DNA of 64,000 nucleotides from the NCBI RefSeq assembly GCF_017826695.1, contig NZ_JAFFZW010000006.1, positions 124,001-188,000 of the forward strand, in the 5' to 3' direction. The notes under the pieces are model-generated. The model ran no database searches, had not been told where the DNA came from, and saw only the letters and a list, made by a program, of their open reading frames with translations. The stretch is from Pseudomonas alliivorans. Its GTDB lineage: Bacteria; Pseudomonadota; Gammaproteobacteria; Pseudomonadales; Pseudomonadaceae. Numbering within the stretch: position 1 is the first letter of the stretch; the number at the start of each line of letters is the position of its first letter. The position numbers were made by a program, and so were the translations under genes. This document shows positions 16,060-24,498 of the stretch, piece by piece.

Positions 16060-18339
16060 TTAAAAGTTGGCTTCGAGAGACACGGTAACCGTACGCTCGA
16101 CACCGACGATGTAGGCCGGGTCGCCATCGCGGAAACCGCTGTAGGTCGCCGCGTTGGTCTTGGTGGTGTACACGCCGTCCAGGTATTCCTTGTCGAACAG
16201 GTTGTCGACGTTCAGGCGCAAGGTCGCGTCCTTGACGATTTTCTTGTCCACGGGCAAGTAGATCCCCGCGCCAAGATTGAAGATGGCGCGCCCGGGAATG
16301 CTTTCGTCGTTGGTCAGGTCACCATAAAGCTTGCTGGTGAGCTTGCCGCCGAACGTGCCGTAGTAGCTGCCGTCGTCATAACCGATGTTGGCCGCCAGCA
16401 TGTTCTTCGGCACGTTGGCGAACTGCTTGCCGCTGGTAGGCAGATCAATGGCTGCGCCGTTATTGAACACCGTCAGGTCATCTTTCTGTTTTGCGCGGGT
16501 GTAGGTGTAAGAGGTGTAGTAGTTGAAGTGATGGGGCAGCAGGCCGCTCCATTCCAGTTCCAGACCGCTGTTGTCGACTGCACCGGCATTGATGTCTGCA
16601 AAATCACCGTTGATGTCTCTTGATGACACCTGCCGATCCTTGAACTGCATGTAGAACAGGGTCGCCGCCAGCGTCATGTCCTGATCGGTAAAGCGCCAGC
16701 CCAGCTCATGGTTCCAGCTGGTTTCCGGCTTGCTGTTGATCGAGCCAGCGCCCTGGTCGTAAAGCACGTAGTTCTGCGGCACCCGCATGTTGCGCGACAG
16801 GCTGTAGAACACTTGATCGCGCTCATCAAGCTGGTACTTGAGCCCGACGTTAGGCAACAGCTTGTTGTAGGTCTGATCACGTTTTTCCGGACGCTCGGTC
16901 AAGCTGCCGTGGTTATCCCCTTCGCGCTCGACATTCATGTAGGCCAGACCACCAATCAGGGTCCAGTCCGGGGCGAAGTACCAGGTGTCCTGCGCCCATA
17001 CTTTCTGCGCGGGCGTCACGGTGTAGCGGTCACGGCCCTGAATCTCGTTGCCGTTGGCATCGACCACGTAGTCCGAATCAGGCCAGATGCTCTGCGGTTT
17101 GCCATTGCTCTTCAAACGAATGAATGGCTGGGTCTGCAACTGACGCGCGCGCTCATACCAATAGCCGACCTGCACACTATGCTCGTCGTTGACATCCCAG
17201 TTGAGCTTGGTGGTGATGCCCGGACGCCAAGTCTGTGTGCGTGACGGCCGGTAGTAAACGCCGGTAGTCGACGAACCGTCTGCGTTGTAAGCGGCGGCCG
17301 TCGGCAGGTTGCTCAGGTCGAATACGCCCCCTTGATTGGAGCCACGATTGAGCGGGAAGGATGAGCTTGCTACGCCGCTGCCATTGCCCCAGAAATAATA
17401 CGGAATGACCGACAGCGACAGGTTGTCGGCGAGCTTGAACTGGGTATTGAGCACACCGGTGAACGTCTGGAACGGGTTCTGCGCCAACTCGTAATAGCTG
17501 GACAGTTTGCCGTTGCTGCCCAGGGCCGGCGTGGACGGGTACGGATCGAACTTGCGTCCGCCTTGCTGAAACTGACCCTTGGTGAGCTGGCTGTAACTAT
17601 TGTTGTCTTGCTCGTGGTATTTGAGGATCAGGTTGGCGGTGTTGCCTGAACCCATATCGAAAAAGCTGTTCCATTCAACCTTGTCGGCACGCACCGCGCC
17701 GTCGCCACGCCACTTCTCGCCCTCGGTGTGCGACAGAGACAGCCAGTTGCTCAGCCCGTTGACCTCGCCGGTATTGAGTCTGGCAAAGGTCTTATAGGTG
17801 CCATTGCTGCCCGCCACCTGCTTGACGAACGCGCCGGTTTCCTTGGTAGGTCGAATCGTCACGATGCCTATATTGCCGCCGCTGGAACCGATATGCGGAC
17901 CGTCACTCTCGGCAGAACCCTGAGTCACGAATATCTGGTCGATGTTTTCCGGGTCACCCAGCAGGTTGGAATACAGCGCGTAGTTGCCGGAGTCATTGAT
18001 CGGCATGCCGTCGACCGACATGCCGACCTGATCGGAGTTGAGACCGCGCATGGTGAAACGGAAACCGGACAGACCAGTGGCATCCTCGCTGGAGATGTTC
18101 AGGCCGGGCGTGTACTTGAGCTTGTCGATCGCATTGCCGGTCGCGGCCTGCTTGTCGAGCGCTTCCTTGGTCACCGTGGAGCGCGCCTTGATGCTGTCCT
18201 CCTGAACCATGTAACCGCCGCCTGCAGTTGCCTTGCCTTGGACGCCGATGGTGCCGACGTCGCTGCTGGTGTCAGCCATGACCATACCGTGGCTCATGCC
18301 GGCGGCGACTAAAGCAAGGTGAATCCTGGAAAACCTCAT
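16060..18339 (-). CDS. TonB-dependent outer-membrane receptor
   Basis: A 759-residue outer-membrane receptor with signal peptide (cleavage near 'GMVMA-DTSS'), an N-terminal plug (about residues 45-170, including 'NAIDKLKYTPGLNISSEDATGLSGFRFTMRG') and a 22-strand barrel ending in '...VTVSLEANF', the C-terminal aromatic needed for assembly. 'LRLNVDNLFDKEYLDG' is the typical late barrel motif. The ATG at 18339 has AAGGAA seven bases upstream; a GTG one codon earlier is less likely. It sits between tonB and exbB, so it has a dedicated energising complex. The ligand is not readable. A flanking PLD and a divergent PhoD suggest an organic phosphate; a siderophore remains possible. Confidence 0.92.
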   Translation of the reverse strand: MRFSRIHLALVAAGMSHGMVMADTSSDVGTIGVQGKATAGGGYMVQEDSIKARSTVTKEALDKQAATGNAIDKLKYTPGLNISSEDATGLSGFRFTMRGLNSDQVGMSVDGMPINDSGNYALYSNLLGDPENIDQIFVTQGSAESDGPHIGSSGGNIGIVTIRPTKETGAFVKQVAGSNGTYKTFARLNTGEVNGLSNWLSLSHTEGEKWRGDGAVRADKVEWNSFFDMGSGNTANLILKYHEQDNNSYSQLTKGQFQQGGRKFDPYPSTPALGSNGKLSSYYELAQNPFQTFTGVLNTQFKLADNLSLSVIPYYFWGNGSGVASSSFPLNRGSNQGGVFDLSNLPTAAAYNADGSSTTGVYYRPSRTQTWRPGITTKLNWDVNDEHSVQVGYWYERARQLQTQPFIRLKSNGKPQSIWPDSDYVVDANGNEIQGRDRYTVTPAQKVWAQDTWYFAPDWTLIGGLAYMNVEREGDNHGSLTERPEKRDQTYNKLLPNVGLKYQLDERDQVFYSLSRNMRVPQNYVLYDQGAGSINSKPETSWNHELGWRFTDQDMTLAATLFYMQFKDRQVSSRDINGDFADINAGAVDNSGLELEWSGLLPHHFNYYTSYTYTRAKQKDDLTVFNNGAAIDLPTSGKQFANVPKNMLAANIGYDDGSYYGTFGGKLTSKLYGDLTNDESIPGRAIFNLGAGIYLPVDKKIVKDATLRLNVDNLFDKEYLDGVYTTKTNAATYSGFRDGDPAYIVGVERTVTVSLEANF

Positions 18340-18359
18340 CACATTGTTCCTTGTCAGTA

Positions 18360-19121
18360 CTACTGCACGCTGTAGTTGAAGGTAGCGGTGAAGCGCTGCT
18401 CGCTGCGTCCGCCGAAGGCTTGCTCGGGAAATGGCTTGACCTGTTTGATGCGTCGAAGGCTGCTGGTCGCCGCTCGGTTGAGCAGCATGCTGGAGGCCTG
18501 ACTCTGAATTCCGGAGTCCAGCACTCGCCCCTGACGGTCAACCAGCAGCCAGACGATCACCTCGCCACTCGGACGCTCCAGCGATGCCTGGCGTCCGGTG
18601 GGGTACTGTTTGTAGCCGTCCAGCTCGTTGCGCAATCCCTTGAGGTAGCCGCCCTCCAGACCTTGCGTGTCGACTTTGGGTGGCGCAGGTGGAGCAGGAG
18701 CTGGGACCGGGGCACTCGCCACAGGCGGGCGCGGTGCAGGGACCGGTTCAGCGGGCCTGGCCACTGCTGGAGCAGGTTTGGGGACGGGTTTGGGACGAGC
18801 CTTGGGTTCCGGCTTGGGCTTGGGCTCGGGTTTCGGCACCGGTTTTGGCGGTGGTGGCTCGGCCTCCTCACTCTCGACGACAGGCACGGGCGGCGGTGGC
18901 GGTTCATCAGGCTGAACCGGCTCAACCGGCTGAGTATCTGGCTGGACGACTGGCTCCGGCGCAGGCGGCTCTGGCTCGACCAGTGCCAGTTCCACAGCCG
19001 ACTCGTCGTAAACCGGCTCCATTTTTAATGGCCGGGTCTGCATTCCCATCACGATTGCGATGAGAGCCAGCAATGCAGGCAGACCGCCGAGCCATTGCCG
19101 TAGGCGAAACAGGACATACAT
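18360..19121 (-). CDS. TonB-family energy transducer
   Basis: A 253-residue protein with one N-terminal membrane anchor ('LGGLPALLALIAIVMGM', about residues 11-27), a very long Pro/Glu/Lys periplasmic spacer (about 50-150, with PKPEPKPKPEPK-like repeats) and a C-terminal TonB domain (about 160-253, 'LDGYKQYPTGRQASLERPSGEVIVWLLVDRQG' with the YP motif). It links ExbB/ExbD to the receptor encoded 20 bases downstream. Its ATG is one base past the exbD stop. A longer frame reaching 19208 overlaps exbD and lacks support. It is probably an accessory TonB dedicated to this receptor. Confidence 0.92.
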   Translation of the reverse strand: MYVLFRLRQWLGGLPALLALIAIVMGMQTRPLKMEPVYDESAVELALVEPEPPAPEPVVQPDTQPVEPVQPDEPPPPPVPVVESEEAEPPPPKPVPKPEPKPKPEPKARPKPVPKPAPAVARPAEPVPAPRPPVASAPVPAPAPPAPPKVDTQGLEGGYLKGLRNELDGYKQYPTGRQASLERPSGEVIVWLLVDRQGRVLDSGIQSQASSMLLNRAATSSLRRIKQVKPFPEQAFGGRSEQRFTATFNYSVQ

Positions 19122-19122
19122 A

Positions 19123-19530
19123 TCAGGATTTACGCGTGGCGATGGAGACGGACGTAAAGCCCCCCAGACGCAGGGTATCCATGATCTCCACCAGCCGCGC
19201 CACTTCAACGCCCTTGTCGCTGTTAACGATGATGGTGGTTTTGGTGTCGGGCTTTTCCAGTGCTTTCAACGCGGGCACCAGCGTGTCAACCGTTGTGGCC
19301 TTGCCATCGAGCTGCAGCTCGCCATTGAGGCCCAGGGTGAGAATCGACTTGTTCTGCGGTTTGAGCTGCTGAGAACTGCTGGCACTGGGTAGCTGAGTCT
19401 TCATGCCCAGCGCCGGGATCACGTTCAAGCTCACCAGCACGAAAAACACCAACAGGAACATCATCACATCGATCATCGGGATCAGTTCGATGTGTGCCTT
19501 GCGCTTTTTGGGTTCGTCCCACGTTCTCAT
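19123..19530 (-). CDS. ExbD/TolR-family energising subunit
   Basis: A 135-residue inner-membrane protein with a short cytoplasmic tail, one membrane helix ('IDVMMFLLVFFVLVSLNVIPA', about 20-40) and a periplasmic domain. The essential membrane aspartate is D21 in 'IPMIDVMMF'. The ATG at 19530 is preceded by GGAAG; a frame extending 13 codons upstream was rejected because the family starts close to the KAHIELIPMIDV segment. It is the first gene of the minus-strand TonB-receptor-PLD operon, and its upstream region holds the 10-base inverted repeat at 19627-19665. Confidence 0.92.
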   Translation of the reverse strand: MRTWDEPKKRKAHIELIPMIDVMMFLLVFFVLVSLNVIPALGMKTQLPSASSSQQLKPQNKSILTLGLNGELQLDGKATTVDTLVPALKALEKPDTKTTIIVNSDKGVEVARLVEIMDTLRLGGFTSVSIATRKS

Positions 19531-19626
19531 GCTGTCTTCCACCTCTGTCAGAGGCCGAGAATCTAGCAACGGAATATGTCCGATCGGTTAGCTTTTGATG
19601 ACCATTGCATGGCTCTGAATCGCAGT

Positions 19627-19665
19627 TTTCGTGACACTTAAAGGGTTCGTGCACCTGTCACGAAA
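19627..19665. promoter_or_regulatory. Perfect inverted repeat between exbD and GNAT-phoD
   Basis: TTTCGTGACA (19627-19636) and TGTCACGAAA (19656-19665) are exact inverted copies separated by 19 bases, midway between the divergent exbD and GNAT starts. The plus-strand right arm reads CTGTCACGAAATCGACAT, which resembles a degenerate PhoB box (CTGTCAT-N4-CTGTCAT): a good first half and a weak second. It may control both divergent operons. Confidence 0.5.
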
Positions 19666-19716
19666 TCGACATGCAAGCGCGGCACATTCGGGCGTTCCTT
19701 CCGACGGATTCCTCAG

Positions 19717-20280
19717 ATGAGCACCGAGCTGCCCAGTATTCAGACCTCGCGCCTGTTGCTCGCCCCGCTTAGGCCCGAACAGGCAACAACGTTGGCACAT
19801 CTGGCCGACGATCCTGTGATTGCCGCCATGACCGGCATGCTGCCCTCCCCTTACACGCTTGCGCATGCCACCGCCTTCATCGCGGAGGGCGCTGAGCAAT
19901 TCGCCAATCGCAAGGCGTTATGTCTGGGGGTACATCTGGGAACCGAAGAGTTGGTCGGCGTCGTCTCAATGCGGCTGGCCATGCCACATCGCGGCGCCTG
20001 GCTGGGTTACTGGACCGGTGCTCCCTACCGCAACAAAGGCTACATGCGTGAAGCCGCGCTGGGTCTGCTGGACTATGGATTCGCCGTCATGAACCTTAAT
20101 CGCATCGCGGGTCAGTGCTTCAGCGACAACCTGGCCAGCGCCAGAGTGTTACAGGCATGCGGATTGGCTTATGAGGGCCAGATGAAGGAGGTGTTCCTGA
20201 AAAACGGCGTATTCAGGGACATGCTGCTTTTCGGGCTGTTGCGTTCGCAGTATGAATCGCTGGAGGCGCGTCATGACTGA
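19717..20280 (+). CDS. GNAT N-acetyltransferase (RimJ/RimL type)
   Basis: A 187-residue cytosolic acetyltransferase. Motifs include the N-terminal 'IQTSRLLLAPLRPEQA', 'WLGYWTGAPYRNKGYMREAALGLLDYGF' (about 91-118, the acetyl-CoA loop region) and 'RIAGQCFSDNLASARVLQACGLAYEG' (about 130-155), the typical GNAT C-terminal motif. The acetylated target is unknown; relatives act on protein N-termini or small amines. It overlaps the PhoD-like gene by eight bases, so the two are co-transcribed. It starts 52 bases right of the inverted repeat. Confidence 0.85.
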   Translation: MSTELPSIQTSRLLLAPLRPEQATTLAHLADDPVIAAMTGMLPSPYTLAHATAFIAEGAEQFANRKALCLGVHLGTEELVGVVSMRLAMPHRGAWLGYWTGAPYRNKGYMREAALGLLDYGFAVMNLNRIAGQCFSDNLASARVLQACGLAYEGQMKEVFLKNGVFRDMLLFGLLRSQYESLEARHD

Positions 20281-21844
20281 TTTCGATCCGGATCGTCGTC
20301 GCATCATGACGGGCGTGTCCGGCGCTGTGCTGCTGTCAATCCTCAGCCCGTTTGCTCGCAGTGCTGGTGTTGATTATCCGTTCACTCTGGGTGTGGCGTC
20401 CGGAGACCCGCTGCCGGACGGCTTCGTGATCTGGACCCGCCTGGCGCCACAAGTGACGACGGCCACGGGTGACGGTGGTCTGAACAAAGCGGTGGCGGTA
20501 CGTTGGAAAGTTGCCAGCGACGCGGCGATGACCCGAGTGGTACGCACCGGACAGACCATGGCCCAGCCGCGCTTTGCGCATTCGGTGCATGTGGAAGTAA
20601 GCGGTCTGCAGCCGGGACGTCCTTATTGGTATCAGTTCGAGAGCCTTGGCGCACAAAGCACGACAGGCCAGGCCTTTACGTTACCGCCACTGTCCGCCAT
20701 GCCGACGGCCCGATTTGGATTCGTCTCCTGCTCACACTGGGAGGCCGGCTACTTCAGCGCCTACAGACATCTGGCCAACGAGCGGCCGGATCTGGTGTTT
20801 TTTCTGGGCGACTACATCTACGAATCCGGGATATCCCCGCAAAAAAACAGCCTTCCACGGCACCATGTCACGTCCGAGCCGATGGATCTGGCCGGTTATC
20901 GAAACCGCTATGCACAGTACAAGACCGACCCGGACCTGCAGGCGCTGCATGCCTGCGCCCCAAGCGTTGTGACCTGGGATGATCACGAAGTCCAAAATGA
21001 CTACGCAGCCCAATGGTCGCAGGACCCCGGCGTCTCGACAGAGAGCTTCCTGCGTCGAAGGGCCGCTGCCTATCAGGCGTTTTACGAGCACATGCCCTTG
21101 CGCGCCAGCAGCCTGCCAAAAGGCGCGGACATGCGTATCTATCGTCATATCGACTACGGCCGTCTGGCGCGCTTTCACGTATTGGACGGTCGCCAGTACC
21201 GCTCCGAACAGCCATGCATCCAGGCCAACGGCAGCCATAGAGGCCGTGTCGTCAGTAATGACTGCACGGACCTGCGCGATCCGAAACGCACCATGCTGGG
21301 ATGGGAACAGGAAGCCTGGCTGGACCACAGTTTTGCCCACTCTGCGGGGCAATGGAACGTAATCGCGCAGGACTTGCTGGTCGCCCCCCTGACGCAACGC
21401 AACCCGGACACTCAGGCACTGGGCCGCTGGACCGACGGCTGGGATGGCTACATCGCGACCCGGGAGCGCATGCTGGCCTCTCTGGAACGTCACAAGACTC
21501 GAAACCCGGTGTTCTGGGGCGGAGATATCCACTCATTCTGGACCACCGACCTGCATGCCGACGCCAACAACCCGGACTCCAGGATCGTCGCCACTGAATT
21601 CGTCGGCACGTCGGTAACCTCCAGCGGACCTCCGTTTGACGCTTTCAACGCTATTCTCGGACTTAACCCGCACATAAAGTTTTTTGACAGTCGTCAACGC
21701 GGCTATGTGTCGGTGGAGCTCAGCGAACAACAAATGCTGACCCGTTTCCAGGTCGTTTCCGACGTACTCAACCCTGCTGCGACCGTCTCCACACTCAAGC
21801 GCTTCGTGGTAGAAGCAGGCAAGACGGGCGCGGCGCCGGCTTAG
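20273..21844 (+). CDS. PhoD-family alkaline phosphatase/phosphodiesterase (Tat-exported)
   Basis: A 523-residue secreted metallophosphoesterase. The start contains a twin-arginine motif ('DRRRIMTGV', residues ~5-13) and hydrophobic stretch, so folded export by Tat is expected. PhoD motifs: 'FTLGVASGDPLPDGFVIWTRLAP' (the N-terminal PhoD domain), 'FLGDYIYES', 'VTWDDHEVQNDY' and 'VFWGGDIHSFWTTDL', which supply the Ca/Fe ligands. PhoD enzymes release phosphate from phosphodiesters and monoesters. The ATG at 20273 has GGAGG six bases away; an upstream ATG at 20252 lies inside the GNAT gene and would disrupt the signal. It is divergent from a TonB operon containing a PLD-like enzyme. Confidence 0.9.
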   Translation: MTDFDPDRRRIMTGVSGAVLLSILSPFARSAGVDYPFTLGVASGDPLPDGFVIWTRLAPQVTTATGDGGLNKAVAVRWKVASDAAMTRVVRTGQTMAQPRFAHSVHVEVSGLQPGRPYWYQFESLGAQSTTGQAFTLPPLSAMPTARFGFVSCSHWEAGYFSAYRHLANERPDLVFFLGDYIYESGISPQKNSLPRHHVTSEPMDLAGYRNRYAQYKTDPDLQALHACAPSVVTWDDHEVQNDYAAQWSQDPGVSTESFLRRRAAAYQAFYEHMPLRASSLPKGADMRIYRHIDYGRLARFHVLDGRQYRSEQPCIQANGSHRGRVVSNDCTDLRDPKRTMLGWEQEAWLDHSFAHSAGQWNVIAQDLLVAPLTQRNPDTQALGRWTDGWDGYIATRERMLASLERHKTRNPVFWGGDIHSFWTTDLHADANNPDSRIVATEFVGTSVTSSGPPFDAFNAILGLNPHIKFFDSRQRGYVSVELSEQQMLTRFQVVSDVLNPAATVSTLKRFVVEAGKTGAAPA

Positions 21845-21889
21845 AGCTGATCGCCTCGCACCTGTGAGCGCTGTTCAGGGGCGCGCCGA

Positions 21890-23203
21890 TCACTTCAACT
21901 GATTGGCAAACCGCCCTACCGCACCCACCACCTGCTTGGCACCTTCCTGAATCTCGACGATGACCGAACCGGCCTCGTTGGCCAGCAGCAAGCCCTGTTC
22001 GGCCTGGCTACGGCTGTTGGCCATGCCGCGCACGGCTTCGTCGGCCAGTGCCTGGTTCTGCTGCACGACGCTGACGATCTCTTCGGTTGCGGCGCTGGTT
22101 CGGCCGGCGAGTTGCCTGACTTCATCGGCCACAACCGCAAAGCCACGGCCCTGCTCGCCCGCGCGGGCGGCCTCGATGGCGGCGTTGAGCGCCAGCAGGT
22201 TGGTTTGTTGGGCGATGCCGCCGATGGTCTGGACGATGGAGCTGATCAGCAGCGATTGCTTGCCCAGCGCCTCGATGCCTGACGACGCCGACTCCATCTC
22301 CTGAGAAATCTTGCGCATGGTCTGTACGGTGTTTTGCACCACATCCGCGCCACGCTGGGCACTGACATCGGTCTGCTGGGAGATCTCGAAGGCCACGCTC
22401 GCCGCCTGACTGACGTCTTCTTCGCGGGCGACCTGGTCGGTCACCACGGTCGCGAACTTGACGACCTTGTAGAGCTTGCCCTGGGCATCGTGAACGGGGT
22501 TGTAGGTCGCTTCCAGCCAGACATCGCGGCCATTGCTGTCGACGCGCTTGAACCGGCTGGCGACGAACTCGCCGCGGTTCAACGTTGCCCAAAAATCCTT
22601 GTACGAAGCCTGGCTCACTTCATGTGGATCGCAGAACATACTGTGGTGCTTGCCCTTGATCTGCGCGAGGTTGTAGCCCATTCCGCGCAGGAATTGCTCG
22701 TTGGCCGTCAAGACGTGGCCGCCAAGGTCGAACTCGATCACCGCCGTGGAGCGCAGCAGCGCCTGAATGAACGCCGAGTTCTCGGCGGCGGTTTCAACGG
22801 TCTGCGTGATGTCCGAACCGTAGCACTGCAGAGTCATCAGCTTGCCGCTGTCATCCAGAACCGGCTGCCACATGGCGCGAATCCACGCTAGAGTGCCGTC
22901 GGCACGCAGAAAGCGGTAGTTGTCGATAACCGACTCGCCTTTCTGCACCGCAGCTTTGAGGTTTCGGTAGCAGTCGAGCTGCTTGACGTAGGTCGGCACC
23001 AGGTCGTCGAGGTTTTTGCCAAGCAGTTGCTCGGCGTTGTAACCGAGCATTCTGAGGAAGTTATCGTTGGCATGAGCGATACGATTGCTGGCGTCGATGC
23101 TCAGTCCCACCATGCGTGCGTCGATACCCTTCTGCATCTGCCGATAGACTGACAACTCGGCCTGCTGTGCCTGTAATTCCTTTTTCAAGCGAGTATTGAA
23201 CAT
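21890..23203 (-). CDS. Soluble PAS-PAS methyl-accepting chemotaxis transducer (BdlA-like)
   Basis: A 437-residue protein without membrane segments. A short coiled start is followed by PAS1 (about 22-130) and PAS2 (about 140-255), then a truncated MCP signalling domain (about 270-437) with the hairpin tip 'IVQTIGGIAQQTNLLALNAAIEAARAGEQGRGFAVVADEVRQLAGRT'. The layout and length match BdlA of Pseudomonas aeruginosa, which controls biofilm dispersal, and Aer-like sensors. Whether this protein signals to CheA or alters c-di-GMP is inference. It stands alone, convergent with phoD. Confidence 0.88.
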   Translation of the reverse strand: MFNTRLKKELQAQQAELSVYRQMQKGIDARMVGLSIDASNRIAHANDNFLRMLGYNAEQLLGKNLDDLVPTYVKQLDCYRNLKAAVQKGESVIDNYRFLRADGTLAWIRAMWQPVLDDSGKLMTLQCYGSDITQTVETAAENSAFIQALLRSTAVIEFDLGGHVLTANEQFLRGMGYNLAQIKGKHHSMFCDPHEVSQASYKDFWATLNRGEFVASRFKRVDSNGRDVWLEATYNPVHDAQGKLYKVVKFATVVTDQVAREEDVSQAASVAFEISQQTDVSAQRGADVVQNTVQTMRKISQEMESASSGIEALGKQSLLISSIVQTIGGIAQQTNLLALNAAIEAARAGEQGRGFAVVADEVRQLAGRTSAATEEIVSVVQQNQALADEAVRGMANSRSQAEQGLLLANEAGSVIVEIQEGAKQVVGAVGRFANQLK

Positions 23204-23466
23204 GACTGCACCGTTCGTGTGGGTTGTACTACGTTATCGGCACAAGCGTAGACGGGATTAATCCACTTTGTCTGAAATGCGAAGCGGCTTCAGATCCCGG
23301 CAAAATTTCACGACTCGGGCTAACCTCTACCCGCATGGTCATGATGGCCACCGGGCTAGGCGCGTTGTATCCAAGCCTTCTACCCTGAAACTCCCCCTCG
23401 CTTGAAGCGCAGGCAACCTCGAAAAGCGTCGGGATACACGTTCCTTGCTGGAGTCAAACACCTCAT

Positions 23467-24498
23467 ATGAAAGCAATCATTACCGGCATTACGGGTCAGG
23501 ACGGCGCTTATCTGGCGCAATTGCTCCTTGAGAAAGGCTATACCGTTTACGGCACTTATCGCCGGACCAGCTCTGTCAATTTCTGGCGCATCGAGGAACT
23601 CGGGATTCAGCACGATGCCAATCTGCATCTGGTCGAGTACGACCTGACCGACCTGTCCGCCAGTATCCGCTTGCTGCAAAACACCGAGGCCACCGAGATC
23701 TACAACCTCGCAGCGCAGAGTTTTGTTGGCGTGTCATTCGAACAGCCGCTGACAACAGCCCAGATAACCGGTATCGGCGCGGTCAACCTGCTGGAGGCAA
23801 TCCGGATCGTCAATCCGAAAATCCGCTTTTATCAGGCCTCGACGTCCGAGATGTTCGGTAAGGTTCAGTCCATTCCTCAGGTCGAAAGCACACCGTTCTA
23901 TCCACGCAGCCCCTACGGTGTCGCCAAGCTCTATGCGCACTGGATGACGATCAATTACCGTGAGTCCTACGGCATCTTTGGCGCCAGCGGCATCCTGTTC
24001 AACCACGAATCGCCTCTGCGCGGCCGCGAATTCGTGACGCGCAAGATCACCGACTCGGTCGCCAAGATCAAGATGGGCCTCATGGACGCCTTCGAACTGG
24101 GCAACATGGATGCCAAGCGCGACTGGGGGTTTGCCAAGGAGTACGTCGAAGGCATGTGGCGGATGCTGCAGGCTGACACGCCGGACAGCTTTGTACTGGC
24201 CACCAACCGTACCGAGACCGTCCGCAGTTTCGTGAGCATGGCGTTCAAGGCCACAGGCGTCACTGTTCAGTGGGAAGGTGAGGCTGAGTCCGAGCGCGGT
24301 ATCGATGCGGCCACCGGGAAGGTTCTTGTCTCGGTCAATCCGAAGTTCTACCGGCCTACCGAAGTGGAACTGTTGATCGGCAATCCTGCCAAAGCCCGTG
24401 AAGTACTGGGTTGGGAACCGAAGACCAACCTTGAGGAACTGTGCCGCATGATGGTTGAAGCGGATCTTCGTCGAAACGAAAAAGGTTTTTCCTTCTGA
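23467..24498 (+). CDS. gmd: GDP-mannose 4,6-dehydratase
   Basis: A 343-residue cytosolic extended SDR enzyme converting GDP-D-mannose to GDP-4-keto-6-deoxy-mannose. Motifs: the nucleotide-binding 'GITGQDGAYLAQLLLEKGY' (residues 7-25), 'STSEMFGKVQSIPQVESTPFYPRSPYGVAKLYAHW' (about 129-163, with the catalytic Thr/Ser-Glu and YxxxK) and 'GNMDAKRDWGFAKEYVEGMW' (about 215-234), diagnostic for Gmd. The next gene overlaps by one base and encodes the matching reductase, so the product is GDP-D-rhamnose for the common or O-antigen polysaccharide. Confidence 0.96.
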   Translation: MKAIITGITGQDGAYLAQLLLEKGYTVYGTYRRTSSVNFWRIEELGIQHDANLHLVEYDLTDLSASIRLLQNTEATEIYNLAAQSFVGVSFEQPLTTAQITGIGAVNLLEAIRIVNPKIRFYQASTSEMFGKVQSIPQVESTPFYPRSPYGVAKLYAHWMTINYRESYGIFGASGILFNHESPLRGREFVTRKITDSVAKIKMGLMDAFELGNMDAKRDWGFAKEYVEGMWRMLQADTPDSFVLATNRTETVRSFVSMAFKATGVTVQWEGEAESERGIDAATGKVLVSVNPKFYRPTEVELLIGNPAKAREVLGWEPKTNLEELCRMMVEADLRRNEKGFSF

